A stretch of 64,000 bases of DNA, taken from contig JABVXV010000072.1 of assembly GCA_013365325.1 (NCBI GenBank), positions 169,191 to 233,190 on the forward strand, in the 5' to 3' direction. The position numbers and the translations under genes are program-made. Positions 1 to 13,927 of the stretch are shown one piece after another. Position 1 is the stretch's first letter, and each line of letters begins with the position of its first letter. The notes under the pieces are model-generated. The model saw only the letters and a program-made list of their open reading frames with translations. It was not told where the DNA came from and searched no databases. Source of the stretch: Dipetalonema caudispina (lineage: Eukaryota; Nematoda; Chromadorea; Rhabditida; Onchocercidae).

Positions 1-2032
1 ACCATACCACTTTGTATACATATATATGTGATTTATATATATTTATTTATGTGTGAATTTTTTATACTTAAAATATGAATGGAAATAAAATGAATTTAAA
101 TTTAATGTTATAACCCACAATTATGAATTATTCATTTTGAAAATTGTAAAAATTAATCTTTTTACATAACACTAAATTCTTATCTGATTGCAATAGGTAA
201 ATAAATAAGCCATTGTCACGAGACATTGTCATTTCGTCCTTTTTTCTTTTTCCAAAAATTTATTTTCATAACATTTCATTAATTCTTCCTATCTTTCTTT
301 TCCTCTCCCTCTTCACTAACTTTCTTTCTTTCCCATCCTATCATTTTTGAAAATCAAAAAAAAAATAAACCAAAAAAGAAAAAATTATAAAATGAAAAAA
401 AAAAAAAAAAATAAAATCCTTCCCTTTTATGTATAAATTTTCCATTCGTTCCAATCAAATTCGAAATTGATTATATTGTTATTACATTATGATATGGATT
501 TTTTTTTTTTTTTGCTTTGATTGTATTGATAATAAAACATTTCTAATTTTTCCACTCTTCCGCACCATTTTTTCTACATTTTTCCTCTTCCCCGCACTTT
601 TTCTACCTCGTCTTTCCCCCGTTCTTTCCCCATTTCTCATCCTCTTTCTTCCTTTTTCCCTTCCTACTTTCCCATTTTTATCTTATAAAATTTAATAAAA
701 TTATGAATATGCTATCGAATGGGAATGATTCCGTTTTCAATAGTGCAAAAAAAAAAAAAAAAAACAGCAATATTTCAAATGAATTTCCCAATTTCTAAGA
801 TAATTTTTGATTGTTTGATATAATTTTTTTTTTTTGAATTAAACAAAGTTTATTTTGAATTAAATGTATAAAGAATGGAATTCTTAAAAGAAAGGAAATC
901 CAATTGTTCCAGTAGATTTGAATTATTACTATTATTAGCAAGAAATGACTTTCGAAAATGAATAACTTAAATGACATTTCCGATATTTATGGATTATTGG
1001 AAATTTGCTTTTTTTCAAGACAATTTATAAAAAACATCAAAAAAATGAGGATCATTTCTTCAATACTGGAAAACGTTACGGAAATCAGTAACATTTGTAT
1101 ATATATATTCGTTATCAGTGATACCAAATCATACGGTTGAATGCATTTTGACCCAACTAGAAAATTTGAAATTTTCATCTTAAAATGAAATATTGCAAAA
1201 AATTGTTAAATTGCCCAGTCATAATGAAAATGTCTGAAATTAATGAAATACAAAAATCTTCGGAATAAAAAAAGAAAATTGATAGTATAAACTTAATCAT
1301 TGTAAGTGATTATAAATCCAAAACGATTGTTAATTAATTGATAAAATATTTTTCCGATCAAAAATTATGCAATCTTTATCGACAATATCAAATGATTTGA
1401 TTAGAACGTTAAAAAAAATTTCAGATAAAAATGCAATGAATTAATATGTTATTTTCTGTTCACTTTTTTTTTTTTCTGATTTTCAAAGTTACTAACAATT
1501 TAACATCACGGATTTTCGTCAATTTTTTTCCTTCCTTCAGGGAAAAGAACAGCGTTAAATTTTTTTTTCCTTTTAAAATTTTTCTACTCGTTTCATTCCA
1601 ATTTGAATTCCCCATAGATCCATCAGTCATATGGCGTCTGAATTCTTGATGCCCTTGAAAAAAATAGATCCCGTTACTATTACATCACCTCATTTCAAAT
1701 CTATTCCCTAATGTTAAATTTCACGTTTTTTTTTTTTTCGAACTTCGAATATAGTACTAACCTCTTTTCTTCTTATTTTATTCACATCATCTTTCATTTC
1801 ATTGTTATCATTGTTGTATTGTTATTATCATTGTTGCATATTAATTAAGCATCCCTATTATCATTATCGTTATGATTGTCATCATTATCAGTGTTATGTA
1901 ACCAATATTATTATTACACAATAATTAAACTTTTCCATTAATTTATTATTGTCATCGTAATTAACACCTTTATCGTTATAAATATTCCTTCAGTTATTAT
2001 CACGAGTCATCATGATTATTATCACCATTTGT

Positions 2033-2324
2033 TATTATTATTATTATTATTTTATTATTATTATTATTTATTTATTATTTATTATTTGTTATTTATTATT
2101 TATTATTTGTCATTTATTATTTATCATTTCTTATTTATCATTTATTATTTATCATTTATTATTTATCATTCATTATTTATCATTTATTATTTATTATTTA
2201 TCATTTATTATTTATCATTTATCATTTATTATTTATCATTTATTATTTATTATTTGTTATTTATTATTATTTATTATTTATTATTTATTATTCATTATTG
2301 TTATTACTATTATTATTATTATCA

Positions 2325-2355
<31 letters not shown>

Positions 2356-2375
2356 CATTTTTATTATCATTATTA
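2033..2375. repeat. heptanucleotide microsatellite (ATTTATY)n flanked by (TTA)n
   Basis: About 2066-2294 consists of 7-base units ATTTATT and ATTTATC in irregular alternation. It is bordered on both sides by TTA/ATT triplets. Because 7 and 3 are coprime, it stays open in more than one frame, so the apparent proteins here are artefacts. Confidence 0.9.
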
Positions 2376-3984
2376 TTTCGTTATTATCACGATTTTTATC
2401 ATCATAATAACAATGATTTTTTGTTATTCTAACATATATCGATAACTGAATGATTATTCATTTCGCGCAGGATATCGCATTCTTCCACTGTCCCTTTCCC
2501 GCGATTAACCTTACAAATTTGTTGTTGACCACTTCATCTTTTGTCCACAAAGGAGAATTTCCTTTTGTCTTCCACTCTATTTACCTTTCATTTCTCTCTT
2601 TTCCTTCCCTCTCTCTCTCTCTCTCCCTCTTTCTCTCCCTCTTGTCCTCCTTCCTATAAATTCATTCTATTCTTTTGACACTTACAAATATATATATATA
2701 TATATATCATCATAATTTACTTTTCCTTCAGCTGCTTCCTTTTCACCTTTTCAATGGTATAATTTGGGAAGAAAGGAGAAATTAATGCCATTGAAATCGA
2801 CCAAAATCATTTTGTCATTTAACAATAGGTAAATTGATAGTAACGATGGTAACAATTCAACAGGATATTCTCCTCTTCTCCCCCGCACTCTCTCGATGAA
2901 TAGTTATGTTTATTGGTGTATTGAAAACATTCAGTTCAATCACTTCTTTCCACCGGTTCCTCTCCTGTAACTGTAACCGTTATTATTTAGTCTTTTGCAC
3001 TTTTTTTTCTGTTTTTTTTTTTTTTTTGAAATTTTCCAAGAATCTTTTCATTGATTTAGTTTTATCGATCAATCAATCGATCAATAATAATAGTTACTTT
3101 GTTGTTTTGTTTTTCATTTGATTCAAATATTATTTAAAGGTATGAAACAAGTGCTATTAGTTAATTTTTCAGTTAAATTAGCTAATAATTTCAATTTTTT
3201 AAATCATATTCAGCTAATTAGCAACGGTACTAATTAATCTTGCTTCAGGTAATTTATAAAACAGTGTTAATTAAGCCTGTTAATTTGTATTTATTCAAAC
3301 AGTTTATCGATATTAATTTGATCCATCCAATTAATGATATATTAGTTCATTTTAATTCATTCATCTAATGGCATCAAATATTACCGCTGCAACATTTCAC
3401 TGTATTAAGAGAGATTTGTCAATTAACCTTAATTAAGTAAATAAATTTTCATTTCAATTTTACAATTAACAATTAATTTATTTCACTTCAATTAAAAGTG
3501 TGATCATTTCGACCAATACAGATTTTTTCAATTCAATTCATTCCAAATTATTTAGTTCGTTACGAATGATTGATTCAGTTCAATTCATATTTAAGTCCAT
3601 ACACATTGCAATTATCTGTTTTGGGAAAAGTTCACAGAATTCACCGATTGCATCAAATTTGAGGTCAATAACCGACGATTTTATCGATTATTTTCATAAT
3701 TTGCTCATTATATAATTCATTTCTTTCAGGATCCATTAGTATTATTACACCCATTTAATGTATGCTAATATGTCGTATATACAACAAAATCGACTAACCA
3801 TTTCATCCATTCTTAATTCAATCATTTATTTTGTGAACAAATGAAAATTAGGACAAATCGATCATTAGTGTTATTCTTCAGTTATTCAGTGTAATGTCCC
3901 GTTCCAGAGAAGGTTAATTTTGTTGAAAACAAACGAATGGAAAGGAAGATATTGAAATTTTCAAAAGAAAAAAAAAAAAAAAGA

Positions 3985-4335
3985 AAAACTATAATGTTAA
4001 AATTAGTAATAAATATATGAATTTGATAATAAATCGAATTAGTGCATGAAGTCAGTAAGAAATACATGAAATTCATAAGGAATATATGAAATTGTTATAT
4101 GCAATTAGTAGGAAATACGCGAAATTAGCAGGAAATATATGAAATTAGTAAGGAATGCATTAAATTAGTAAAGAATATGCGGAGTAAGGGATAAATGGAA
4201 TTGGTAAGAAATATACATAACTAATTAGTATAGAATATATGAAATTATTCTATGTAATTAAAATAGAATGAATATACGGTATTAGTATGGAATGTATGAA
4301 ATTTTAATGAAATATATGAAATTAGTAAGAAAATG
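3985..4335. repeat. degenerate ~20-bp minisatellite
   Basis: The motif TATATGAAATTAGTAAGAAA recurs in diverged form a dozen or more times, with unit length drifting around 20 bases. A reverse-complement block of the same motif lies at 4950-5036. Confidence 0.7.
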
Positions 4336-4949
4336 TTGGTATTGAATAAATAATTGTTACCAATAAACATATGATAAATGTACAATTACATGTATGTCAA
4401 ATGTTCAATTTAATTTTTAGTATTTCATTTCTTTCCTTATTTCAACTAATTTTGTTATTTTGTTATCACGCAGTTATGTCGTACTATTTTTGACAAAATA
4501 GAGTGATTCAGTAATCCTTATGAAAATTAATCATTTCTTTTCTTCGGTAATTAATTAATTTCTATTCATTTTATTTTTTTTTTTTTTTTTTTAAGTAAAT
4601 TTTTTGCTCATCGGAAAGGTTTTTTGTTTTATCATTTGAAGCTGACGTACGTGTAATGTTTGTTCACTGTTTCCTAAAATCATGCAATTTTTACATATAT
4701 AAACCGTGAAATAATTGCAGAGATTTTACGCATATGACGTTAGACAGGTATTTATTTATACGAGCCCAATCGTCTTTTAAGTATTGACAAAACGAACATT
4801 TTTGTTGAATGTATTTATACTGTTATTTAAGACACCAAAAAAAAAAAAATTTTGAAATGATCAAAACAAATATGAAATTTCCCATTTGTTATCATTACGT
4901 GAAAAAGTATTATTATAAGCGCTGATGTCAAAATATGCGTCGATTTGAC

Positions 4950-5036
4950 GAAGTTTCATATATTCTTTATTAATTTCGTACACAAATTTCATATATTTCT
5001 TATTAATTTCATAAATTTTCATAAATTAATAATGAC
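4950..5036. repeat. inverted copies of the 3985-4335 minisatellite
   Basis: TTTCATATATTTCTTATTAA and close variants repeat three to four times. They are the reverse complement of the unit found about 0.6 kb upstream, so the two blocks could pair. Confidence 0.6.
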
Positions 5037-6425
5037 TGCAATCATTACACGTGAAGTATCATGTATGTTGCAATTTGAATTCTAAAAATATTACAAATTT
5101 TGAGTATTCATTATAAAAAAGACATCATAGTTATATCATTTATCAATAATATTGCAAAAATTTCCATATAATCTTTTTTTTTTTTGTTGTTGTTGTTGTA
5201 CTGAAAGACTTCCCCATTCAATTATTCGAAAAATTTCTTATGATATCTTTCAGTAATTCACTATCAATGCTAACTGTATTAGCAACTTTGTAAATTAAAT
5301 TGTATGAAATCATTTCATAATTGCTGATGCAGTGAATTCATTAAACAACAAAATCAGTAATTTGATCACTTATTACTCATGTCAAAAGAGGATTGAAATA
5401 GTACGTACTATTTAATTAGTATTTCCTTTTTTTTTTTACGCGACTTTGACTAATAGTTCATTTAAATAGACTGATTAAGCTATAAGTTACCATTCATATA
5501 AGCTCATTTTAAAATTTCATAGAATAGGGAATGAATCCTAAATTATTATGAAAGATTCATTTGACATCAGTTTCTCTCGTATTTTATTAGGGTAACTTTT
5601 TAATTAACTAATAAGTAAAAGTTAATTGGCTCTTGCAACAGTCGTATGCAAAAAGAAAAAAAGTAGAGAGTGAGTATATCTCATTTAAAAATTTTCATAA
5701 TTCATAAGAGCACTAAAAAAAAAAGATAATTCTTCGAAAATTTTGAAGAAAAAAAGTAATGTAACAATAATTTTAATAAAATAGAACACTTTAAAGACAT
5801 ATTCTTTTTTTATTTATTTAAGAAAAAAAGTCCACGTCACGTATCACGTCTATCTTTCGTATTATTTAGTTTAATAATGCAAAATCAATTTCTATACAAC
5901 TGATATGTTTCATTTATTTTGTACATTATCTTTTTTTAACGTCAAATCATTAATATCAAGTCGAAATGAATATTTTTATTTTTATTATTTCACATATATT
6001 TTAGCATTAATAATACTGTTAAATTCATATTAATCAAAATAATAAGGCTTATTTTACATATATTTTAGCATCATTAATCACGCACTTCACGTACTTTGTT
6101 AATTAATGCTTTTTATGTCATTTCTTTTTCTTCTTTTTAATTATTATCATTAGTAATATTACTGTTAATAAAGATAATGATCAATACCATTATCACTTAA
6201 AACATGCATCAAAATTTACTTATATAGTTATGTAATAATGAATATAATAATGGCAATAATGGAAAGCATATATCATTTATTAATTTAGGTTAATTGCTGC
6301 TTCTTACCTGTTCTTTTTTCATCGGTTCTTCAATTTATTAACTTAATTTAGCATTAATAAAATATTTTATGAAGTACGAATTCGTAATCCGTCTCATTTC
6401 CCAGTATTACTTTGCCTTGCTGAAT

Positions 6426-6568
6426 TAATAACAATAATAATAATAATAAATAATAATAACAAGAATAAGAATAAGAATAATAATAAGAATAAGAATAAGA
6501 ATAAGAATAAGAATAAGAATAAGAATAAGAATAAGAGTAATAATAATAATAGTAATAATAATAATAAT

Positions 6569-6645
<77 letters not shown>

Positions 6646-6647
6646 TA

Positions 6648-6740
<93 letters not shown>

Positions 6741-6801
6741 GTAATAGTGATAATAATAATAATAATAATAAAGTAATAAACAATTATGATGATGATGATG
6801 G

Positions 6802-6833
<32 letters not shown>

Positions 6834-6862
6834 TTGATGATGATGATGATGATGTTGATGAT
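6426..6862. repeat. composite microsatellite: (TAA)n, (AAGAAT)n, (TAA)n, (GAT)n
   Basis: Blocks in order: TAA triplets, AAGAAT hexamers from about 6450 to 6540, a long TAA run to about 6775, then GAT/GTT-GAT triplets to about 6862. Apparent poly-Leu and poly-Met proteins here are artefacts. Confidence 0.95.
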
Positions 6863-7721
6863 GATTCTCGTTAAAAAGGAATCAGTTAAAGTTGTTGTTT
6901 ACAAACTGGTCTTAATTTTACTGACGCTAATGGTTTCCATCATGTCTTCGTTATTAAATACACTTTTTAACTTTTTAATGTGATTATTTGCCTTTATTTA
7001 ACTATCAAAAAAAAAAAAAAGTACATATGTTATCATATTAATGGTTATGCTCAAATTTGTGATTCCCTAATACGAATTCCTATAATAAGAATTGAAATAT
7101 TTATTTTAATAACAAATATTTCGTAGAAAATAATATAAAATATAGTATTTAATATAGGCCAAAAAAATATTATTCAATTTTTGCAAATGTAATCAAAGAT
7201 ATTAGTTTGTATACATTACAAACATTTATGCTGCTTTTTCTTTTTTTTTTTTTCCTCATTTTATTCTATCTGTTTCGAGATATTTCGGGATATGTTTTCA
7301 TTTTCCGGATGATTATTTTTATTATTTCAACATTATGAATTGTATTTTTCGCTATACTACGGAATAATTCAAATTATTACCCCTTTTGTTTGCGTGATTT
7401 TCATTTCATATTTCGGTTAAAAAAAAAAAAAAAAAGACTTTTTTTCGAGCAAATTGATTATTATACACTTAGTGTAACTATTTCACGCAAATTATTTTAC
7501 ACATTATTCGAGAATTGCTTGGGTTTATGAAATTTTACAGTATTGAAAATTTTTTCCATTAATGTTAATCCGCGTGCCAGAGATGCTTTAAATGCATTTG
7601 TTAAATTTACATCATTTTGAATTTATATTTAGCGAAATATCATGCCAATTTACACTAACATTGCTGTATACAACGAAAGATTACTTTATTATAATGCTTG
7701 TTCACCCATAATTTTTTTTTT

Positions 7722-8130
7722 TGAGCGAAACAGGATTTAAAAAACGAAATTAAATTTGCAAATAAACTTGTTACAAAGACGATAAAGTTGCACCCTTTTT
7801 AACAATCACTTTCTTTTTCGAGGGAAATTTAATTTAAAAAATAAAACTAAATTGAAAAAAAAACTTGTTGTAAAATCGAACTATAGTGAATCTTTTTTGC
7901 ACACCTTTTAACTTATTATTTTTTTTCAGAGAAAATCAGTTTGAAAAAAAAAAAACTGAATTTGAAAAAATGTTGTCGTAAAGTTAAACTAAAGTGCATT
8001 TTGTTGCATAGTTTTTCAATTTGCCATTTTTTGCAAAGAAATTGAATTTAAAAAACGAAATTCAATTTAAAAATAAACTCGTAGAGTGGAATTAAAATGA
8101 ATTTTGCTGCATATTTTTTAAGTTATCTTT
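7722..8130. repeat. four diverged ~100-bp tandem copies
   Basis: Units at about 7722-7811, 7812-7920, 7921-8026 and 8027-8130 share the same order of landmarks: a T-run, an A-rich GAAATT-AAATT block, AAACTTGTT, GTGAAT/GTGCATTTT and TTGCACAC/TTGCATA. Divergence is high, so the array is old. Confidence 0.65.
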
Positions 8131-9534
8131 TAAATCAGATAAGTTGGCAAATTCCATTTCCCATTATATAATGTTTTTGTAATTCACCGGGATTTGTTTA
8201 TTTATTCGTATTTGTAAATGTTTTCAGCAAATGTGAGTTGAAAAATGAAATAATTAATTATCTATTTCAAAGATAAAATAATTAATTTTGAGGAATAATA
8301 TCAAAATAGACGTTTCTCTTATTTCAGTATGACAGTGGTGTAAGAATTTTTTTTTTTTTTACATCAAAAATGGGCGTAAATCATATTGCATAAAAGTAGC
8401 AATAATTAAGTAATGTCGAATGTTATGCTTAATTAATTAATGACTGAAATAGGAAAAAAAGTCCAAGCTGACTTAAATTAAGCTTACGTGAACACATAAA
8501 ACTACTAATTTTATCCTTCAATAAGAATCATATATCTAAAATTATAAAATAAATTAATTGTTATCCAAACGGATATATCCGCAAATGTAGTTCCTATGCG
8601 AGTAGAGATTAGTTAGGCATATAAACGAAGAATAGAAATTTTAATTTTTTTTTTTTTCGAAATTAACTACATTTTAATTAACTAATAGCAACATTGTAGT
8701 ATTTATTCAAAAAAAAAAAAAAAAAAAAAAAACGTATTTAATATGTTGGAAAATGAAAGGAGAAAGAAAAAAACATACTTAAGGATGGAATAATAAGTTT
8801 ATGTGCCACACAAACTTAATAAAATTAGCATAGATTTTTTCCTATTGTTTGTATTTAAACGGAAAAGTAATTTTATTCATATCAAATTAGCACACTTTCA
8901 ATCTTTTAAGCTAATTTGCATTGATTGAACTAAAATCCGAAAAATAGTTGGCCTAAATATCATTTTTCTCCCGGGAAATTCCTTTTCTAACTATAATCTT
9001 TCTCAAAAAGATTAGTCTAAACATAATTTGTGTTTATTGAGTGTTTAGTTTTTACAAATAGTACCAAATATGTTTGTTGTATTTGAATAATTTGCTCATT
9101 CTGGTTGATTGATAATAAATGTCCCTTTCGATTAAGCAAATTTTATTTCGTGCTTGAATAATTTAGTGAAAATATTGCTAACTCATCAGCTCAACTCAAA
9201 ACGAGACCGGATTAAGGATAATCCGGTTATATTAACTCAATTTTTTACACCTTTTAAAGATTAAATACGATATTTTTGGAAAAGGAGGTAAACAAAAATC
9301 AAATTATTTGGGTTGGGTATTTATTTTTAACATGACGTTTTTTCTTTTTCTTTTTTTTTTTTTTTTTTTTTTTTGCATCATAAAAATTGAAAAACATGAA
9401 AATCGGAGAGGAGACGAGAAACAAGAAATAACAAAATGTATTGAAAGGGATAGAAAAAAAAAATGTTTGACTAAATTGATGTAAAGAATTTCTGCCATAA
9501 AATTGAATAACAACAAAACTAGTGTAACATAATT

Positions 9535-9712
9535 TTGAATTTAAATCCGTGGTATTAAAATTTTTCAATTTTAAACAATTACCGCTCTAAATCATTATAT
9601 CATTCTTCAAAATAAAAATGGCTAAAATATGAATTTCAATCTATGATATTGAAATTATTCAATTTCAAACAACTACCATTCTAATTCATTATATCTTATT
9701 TCAATTCACATT
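9535..9712. repeat. direct duplication of ~78 bp
   Basis: 9535-9612 and 9630-9707 align along their length. Both run from TGAATTTNAATC through ATTCAATTTNAAACAANTACC to TCATTATATC, with point differences. Confidence 0.65.
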
Positions 9713-10051
9713 CAAAGTATCGAGTAACAATTTCATGGAGGAAATGAATGAAAAAAAAAATAATGAAAGAAAAAGAATTTAATGGAAGTTTCCATGCTAA
9801 GATACATTTTATATTTTTCATAGCTTATCACGAAATAATATTCAATTATTTCATTGAAAAATTTTAAACATCCTCAAAAATACGTTTTTGAAGGGAGCAT
9901 TATGTATTGGAGAAAATATTATTTATGATAAGCAATAAATGAAAATTAGAATTTGTGCATTAATTGGAATAATTATTATGCGCATATATTTTATAGGCAA
10001 AAATTTGCTTTTTTTTTCCTTTCTTTTTTTCAAAAAAAAACACTCACAAGA

Positions 10052-10270
10052 ATGAAAGTTTTTAATATTTTAACAAACTTTTCAATTTTTTTTTTTATTT
10101 TTTTGTCATCTCTTTTTAAAACAAAAATATCGATAACAAAGGAAGTTTTCAATCTTTCGCTAAACTTTCCAATTTTTCCTGTCTTCTCTTTTCGAAACAA
10201 AGATATCCATAACAAAGAAAGTTTTTAATATTTTAACTTTTCAATTTTTCAAATCTTGAAAATAACAAAG
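10052..10270. repeat. three diverged tandem copies, ~50-90 bp
   Basis: Copies at about 10052-10141, 10142-10217 and 10218-10270 each start near AAGTTTTNAAT and end in ATAACAAAG. Length differences come from T-runs and a truncation in the third. Confidence 0.65.
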
Positions 10271-10489
10271 TGTAAGGAAAAAAAAGTTTTGCTTTCATTG
10301 CTTCTTCTAATTTCTCTTTTCTTAATGCATTTCACTCGCATTTTTCATTTTTTCCTTTTTTTTTTTATTTTTTTAATAAAATTGTCAAAAGAAAGAGAGA
10401 AATTATTGCATAAGAATGAAAGTAACAATTAATAATGCTAAGCAGTCATCCAAACAAATCATTTCACTCATTTTCATCTACTTCAAAAA

Positions 10490-10800
10490 TAATGAATGAT
10501 AAAAACAAATGCTAATGAATATAATTATGATTATAATAATGATATAAATTGATAGATGATAACGATAATGGCTATCATGATGACGAGATAACAATGGATG
10601 ATTATGATTGTAGTAACGACGGATGATCATTATGATGATAGAAATAGGTAGGATAATATCAGTGATTATGATGACGATGGATATGACAATGATAATTATA
10701 ACGATGCGAAACTAGTAGCTGATAATGTTAATGATGGTGATTATGATGACGATATTGGTGATAATGATAATGATAGTGATTATGACAATGATAGCTGATG
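10490..10800. repeat. degenerate (GAT)n-type tract
   Basis: The tract is rich in GATGAT, GATAAT and GACGAT triplets with many interruptions. It looks like an old, mutated trinucleotide microsatellite. Confidence 0.7.
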
Positions 10801-11171
10801 ATAATTATCTGTAGTAGCTTTTTTATCTTTAACTGTTTTTCTCCTTTTCCTAAATTACTACTAAACTAACTATTACGGTTGATATGATTAAGCTGATAGA
10901 AAATGTCACAAAAGTAAAAAGACATCTCTCACTCTCTCCTTCTTTCTCTCTCTCTCTCTCTCTCTCTCTTTGCTTCCATTTAAAATTAAAAGGAATAAGA
11001 GAGGATGAAAGGGAGGAGGACAAGAAAGGATGAGGAGAGTGAGGAGATATTGGCAAATGGAAATCATCAACATGAACCCCTCACCGATAGATGACGACGA
11101 ATAGAGAGGAGTGGGTCCGTACCAAACATAAACTGCGATCGATTTGAAAATGTTGATTCGATGCTAGTTTG

Positions 11172-11181
11172 CTATTACTAT

Positions 11182-11244
<63 letters not shown>

Positions 11245-11362
11245 AACATTACTGCTATTATTACTACTAGTATACTATTACTACAACAACAACAACAACA
11301 ACAACAACTACTACTACTACTACTACTACTATTACTACTACTAATAATATTATTACTACTAC
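11172..11362. repeat. composite microsatellite (CTA)n / (CAA)n
   Basis: Runs of CTA triplets, about ten CAA triplets around 11284-11308, then more CTA/TTA. The tract is fully low-complexity and the poly-Tyr or poly-Gln frames are artefacts. Confidence 0.95.
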
Positions 11363-13179
11363 TTTAACTAAATTGCTATTATTAAGCTACTCTTTTAAGA
11401 TTGATTGATGAAAAAGAAAAAAAAAAAGGGAGAGAGAGAGAGAGAGAGAGATATACTACTTCAAGCATTAGCATTTTTCCATATTTCCACTCATTTCATT
11501 TAGTCGATCATCAATGCTTTCTTCCTTCATTGTAACATTCATCTTATTATTTATTATCTATCTCTTCTATTCTATTCTATTCATATTCTAATTCTACTTT
11601 TTATTCTATTTGTATTTCAAATTCTACGTGAAATTTTTATTATATTTTTTTGTTAAAAAAATTTTCATTATTAAAATTTACGTTAAATATAAAGTATCAT
11701 TAAATTTTTTTTTTTTTTTTTTTTTGACGCAAAAAGTCTCCTTTATCTTCCATTTTTCTTTTTGCATATGCTTCTAATTATGATTAAATTTTGTCTACTT
11801 TTATTTATTTATTCATTATTTATTTATCCTTCTTTTTTTTTTTTCCTCTTTTTTCAATCAACTTTTTTTTTTTTTTTTAGATCTTGATTGGAAATGAATA
11901 CCTTTTACTTTAAAATTTTACTTATTTAGATGTAAAATTTCAACATACTTGTTTATCCTTCAAATTATACATCACTTTTTGTTAAATTATATTCATACGG
12001 ATATTAATTAAGTAAAAATTTTTTTTGCACTATATTTATGGAAAAATTTTTAGGTTTAAGCTTTGTATGTTGACATATTTTCTGTATAAAACGAACAGGT
12101 GTTATATTCAGAAATTCACGTGAATTGAAATATAATCGTTTAAAATTTATTCCTTTTGAAAACATATTCTCCTCCCCCCCACTTTCTTCTCATTTGTTGA
12201 AAATTTCAAGTTTAACTGTCACTTCTATTTTATTTTAATAATATTGCAATATTGCAAACCATATTATTAAAAGGATGGAAATTTTTTTATTCTATCCATA
12301 ATAACGGGTAAAGTTTATTCATCTTTACTCATAACAACAACAATAGCAAGAAAATGATCAGGAAAGGTAGTAAGTACTATTTAGACGAGTTGATTGTAAA
12401 ATTAATTACTAATTGCCGAAGTGATATTAATCACAGCAATCGCAATATTAGTTATACTAGAATTAAAATCAGTATTAAAATAATTCAAAAAGAAATAGGA
12501 ATAATATAGTTGAGACAAACATTATGATTGCTAATCGATAAGCTAAAAATATAAATTGGGAAATTATAATTTGTATATCGGATATAATTTGATTAAATCT
12601 GATATAGTATGGCAAAAGTGAGAAAATTTATTTCCATTAAGATATGATTATGAAAATTTTGAAAATTTATTCAAAAATTTCATAATTTTTGTTTTATTTC
12701 AACTTTAAACGCTTTGTTTTTTTTTTTTTTTCTTTTTTTTTTTTGCTATTTTGAGAATTGAAAAAAGAAAATTTTTTTTTTCTTTTTGAAATATAGCAAA
12801 AAATTTGTTTAAAAATATAACTAAAATTGAATTTCTCCCTTTTTTTTTTTACTTCTTTTTTTTATTTTTTTAAATGAAGAACGAAATGGTTTAGAAGAAA
12901 AAAAAAAAAACTTTTATTGGCTGTAACTTTTACAGTTAAAAGTTTTCGGAGATGTAATTGTCGTTAGAAGAATGATGTATGCATGTGTCTGTGTATGTAT
13001 GTATGTATGTGTGTGTGTATGTGTATGTGTGGTAGGAAGTAGTAAAAATTGTCTGTGGCCTTCAAAATTGTTCCATTAATAGCACCGTTATATATTATTT
13101 TTTACTAGAACTAAGAAGGAAAAGGAAAATTTGGGTATAATAATTTGAATTACATCTCACAACATTATTTGGGTATTTC

Positions 13180-13500
13180 CTTTTCTTTAGAAAAATAAAA
13201 TTTAAGTTTAATTCATGTTAAAAATTATTTATGTTATTATTTTATTTAAAAGTGAAATTAAATTCCGGTTAAAAATCATTTTTATTGTTCCACTTAAAAA
13301 TAAAATTTGGATTTAATTTGTTAAAAAATTATGATTATCATTATTGTTTCATTTAAAAGTAAAATCGAAGTATAATTTCAATTAAAAATGTTGCCGTTAT
13401 TTTGTTTAAAAAAAAAGAAGTAAAACTAAATTCCGATTAAAAAGAAAATTAAATTTTAATTTCGGTTAAAAAGTCATTGCTATTATTTGATGTTTTACCT
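13180..13500. repeat. five diverged ~60-65-bp tandem copies
   Basis: Each unit contains TTTAAAAGTAAAA (or a variant), then AAATTCCGGTTAAAAA (or a variant), then a T-rich stretch with TTATT. Spacing is about 60-65 bases. Confidence 0.6.
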
Positions 13501-13859
13501 TGTAAAAAAAAAAGAAAGGAAAGAATGTCTCACATATTCAAAACGCAGATTTAATTACAGTTATTAACCAAAGTCTAAACTAAACTTATTATTGTATTAA
13601 GCTTATTTCAAATTATCACCCTTAAACTCACTTAACATTATCATATTAAACCTATTAGGGAATTATTATTTTTAGTGTATAATTGTGTAAATTGATCCGG
13701 GAAATTATTTTTTATCATGAATTTCGATTGGAAAATACCACGAAAATAGTGTAGTTGCCCGCGATTTCCTGGTGAAAAAAATATTATTGGTGTAAATCCC
13801 AAAAGAAGGAATCTACTACAATAATTTTCGCGGCTTGAATTAACTTTGTAAATTTATGC

Positions 13860-13927
13860 TCCAAAATTATACGGCCCGAAAAGCGAGCCGTATTTTGCTG
13901 GCGCGGAATGATGGCCCGTAGTTTTGG
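13860..13927. repeat. GC-rich fold-back patch
   Basis: TACGGC at 13870-13875 pairs with GCCGTA at 13887-13892. On a larger scale, CCAAAATTATACGGCCC pairs imperfectly with GGCCCGTAGTTTTGG. The patch stands out in AT-rich DNA and may be a remnant of a small inverted-repeat element. Confidence 0.4.

Noticed and set aside
2012..2445. Two overlapping 130-residue Ile/Tyr/Leu-rich frames
   Set aside because: They arise from the ATTTATY array, which is open in more than one frame.
6394..6983. Poly-Leu and poly-Met open frames
   Set aside because: They are translations of TAA and GAT microsatellites with no splice or codon evidence.
11161..11367. Poly-Tyr/poly-Gln/poly-Leu open frame
   Set aside because: Simple CTA/CAA repeat.
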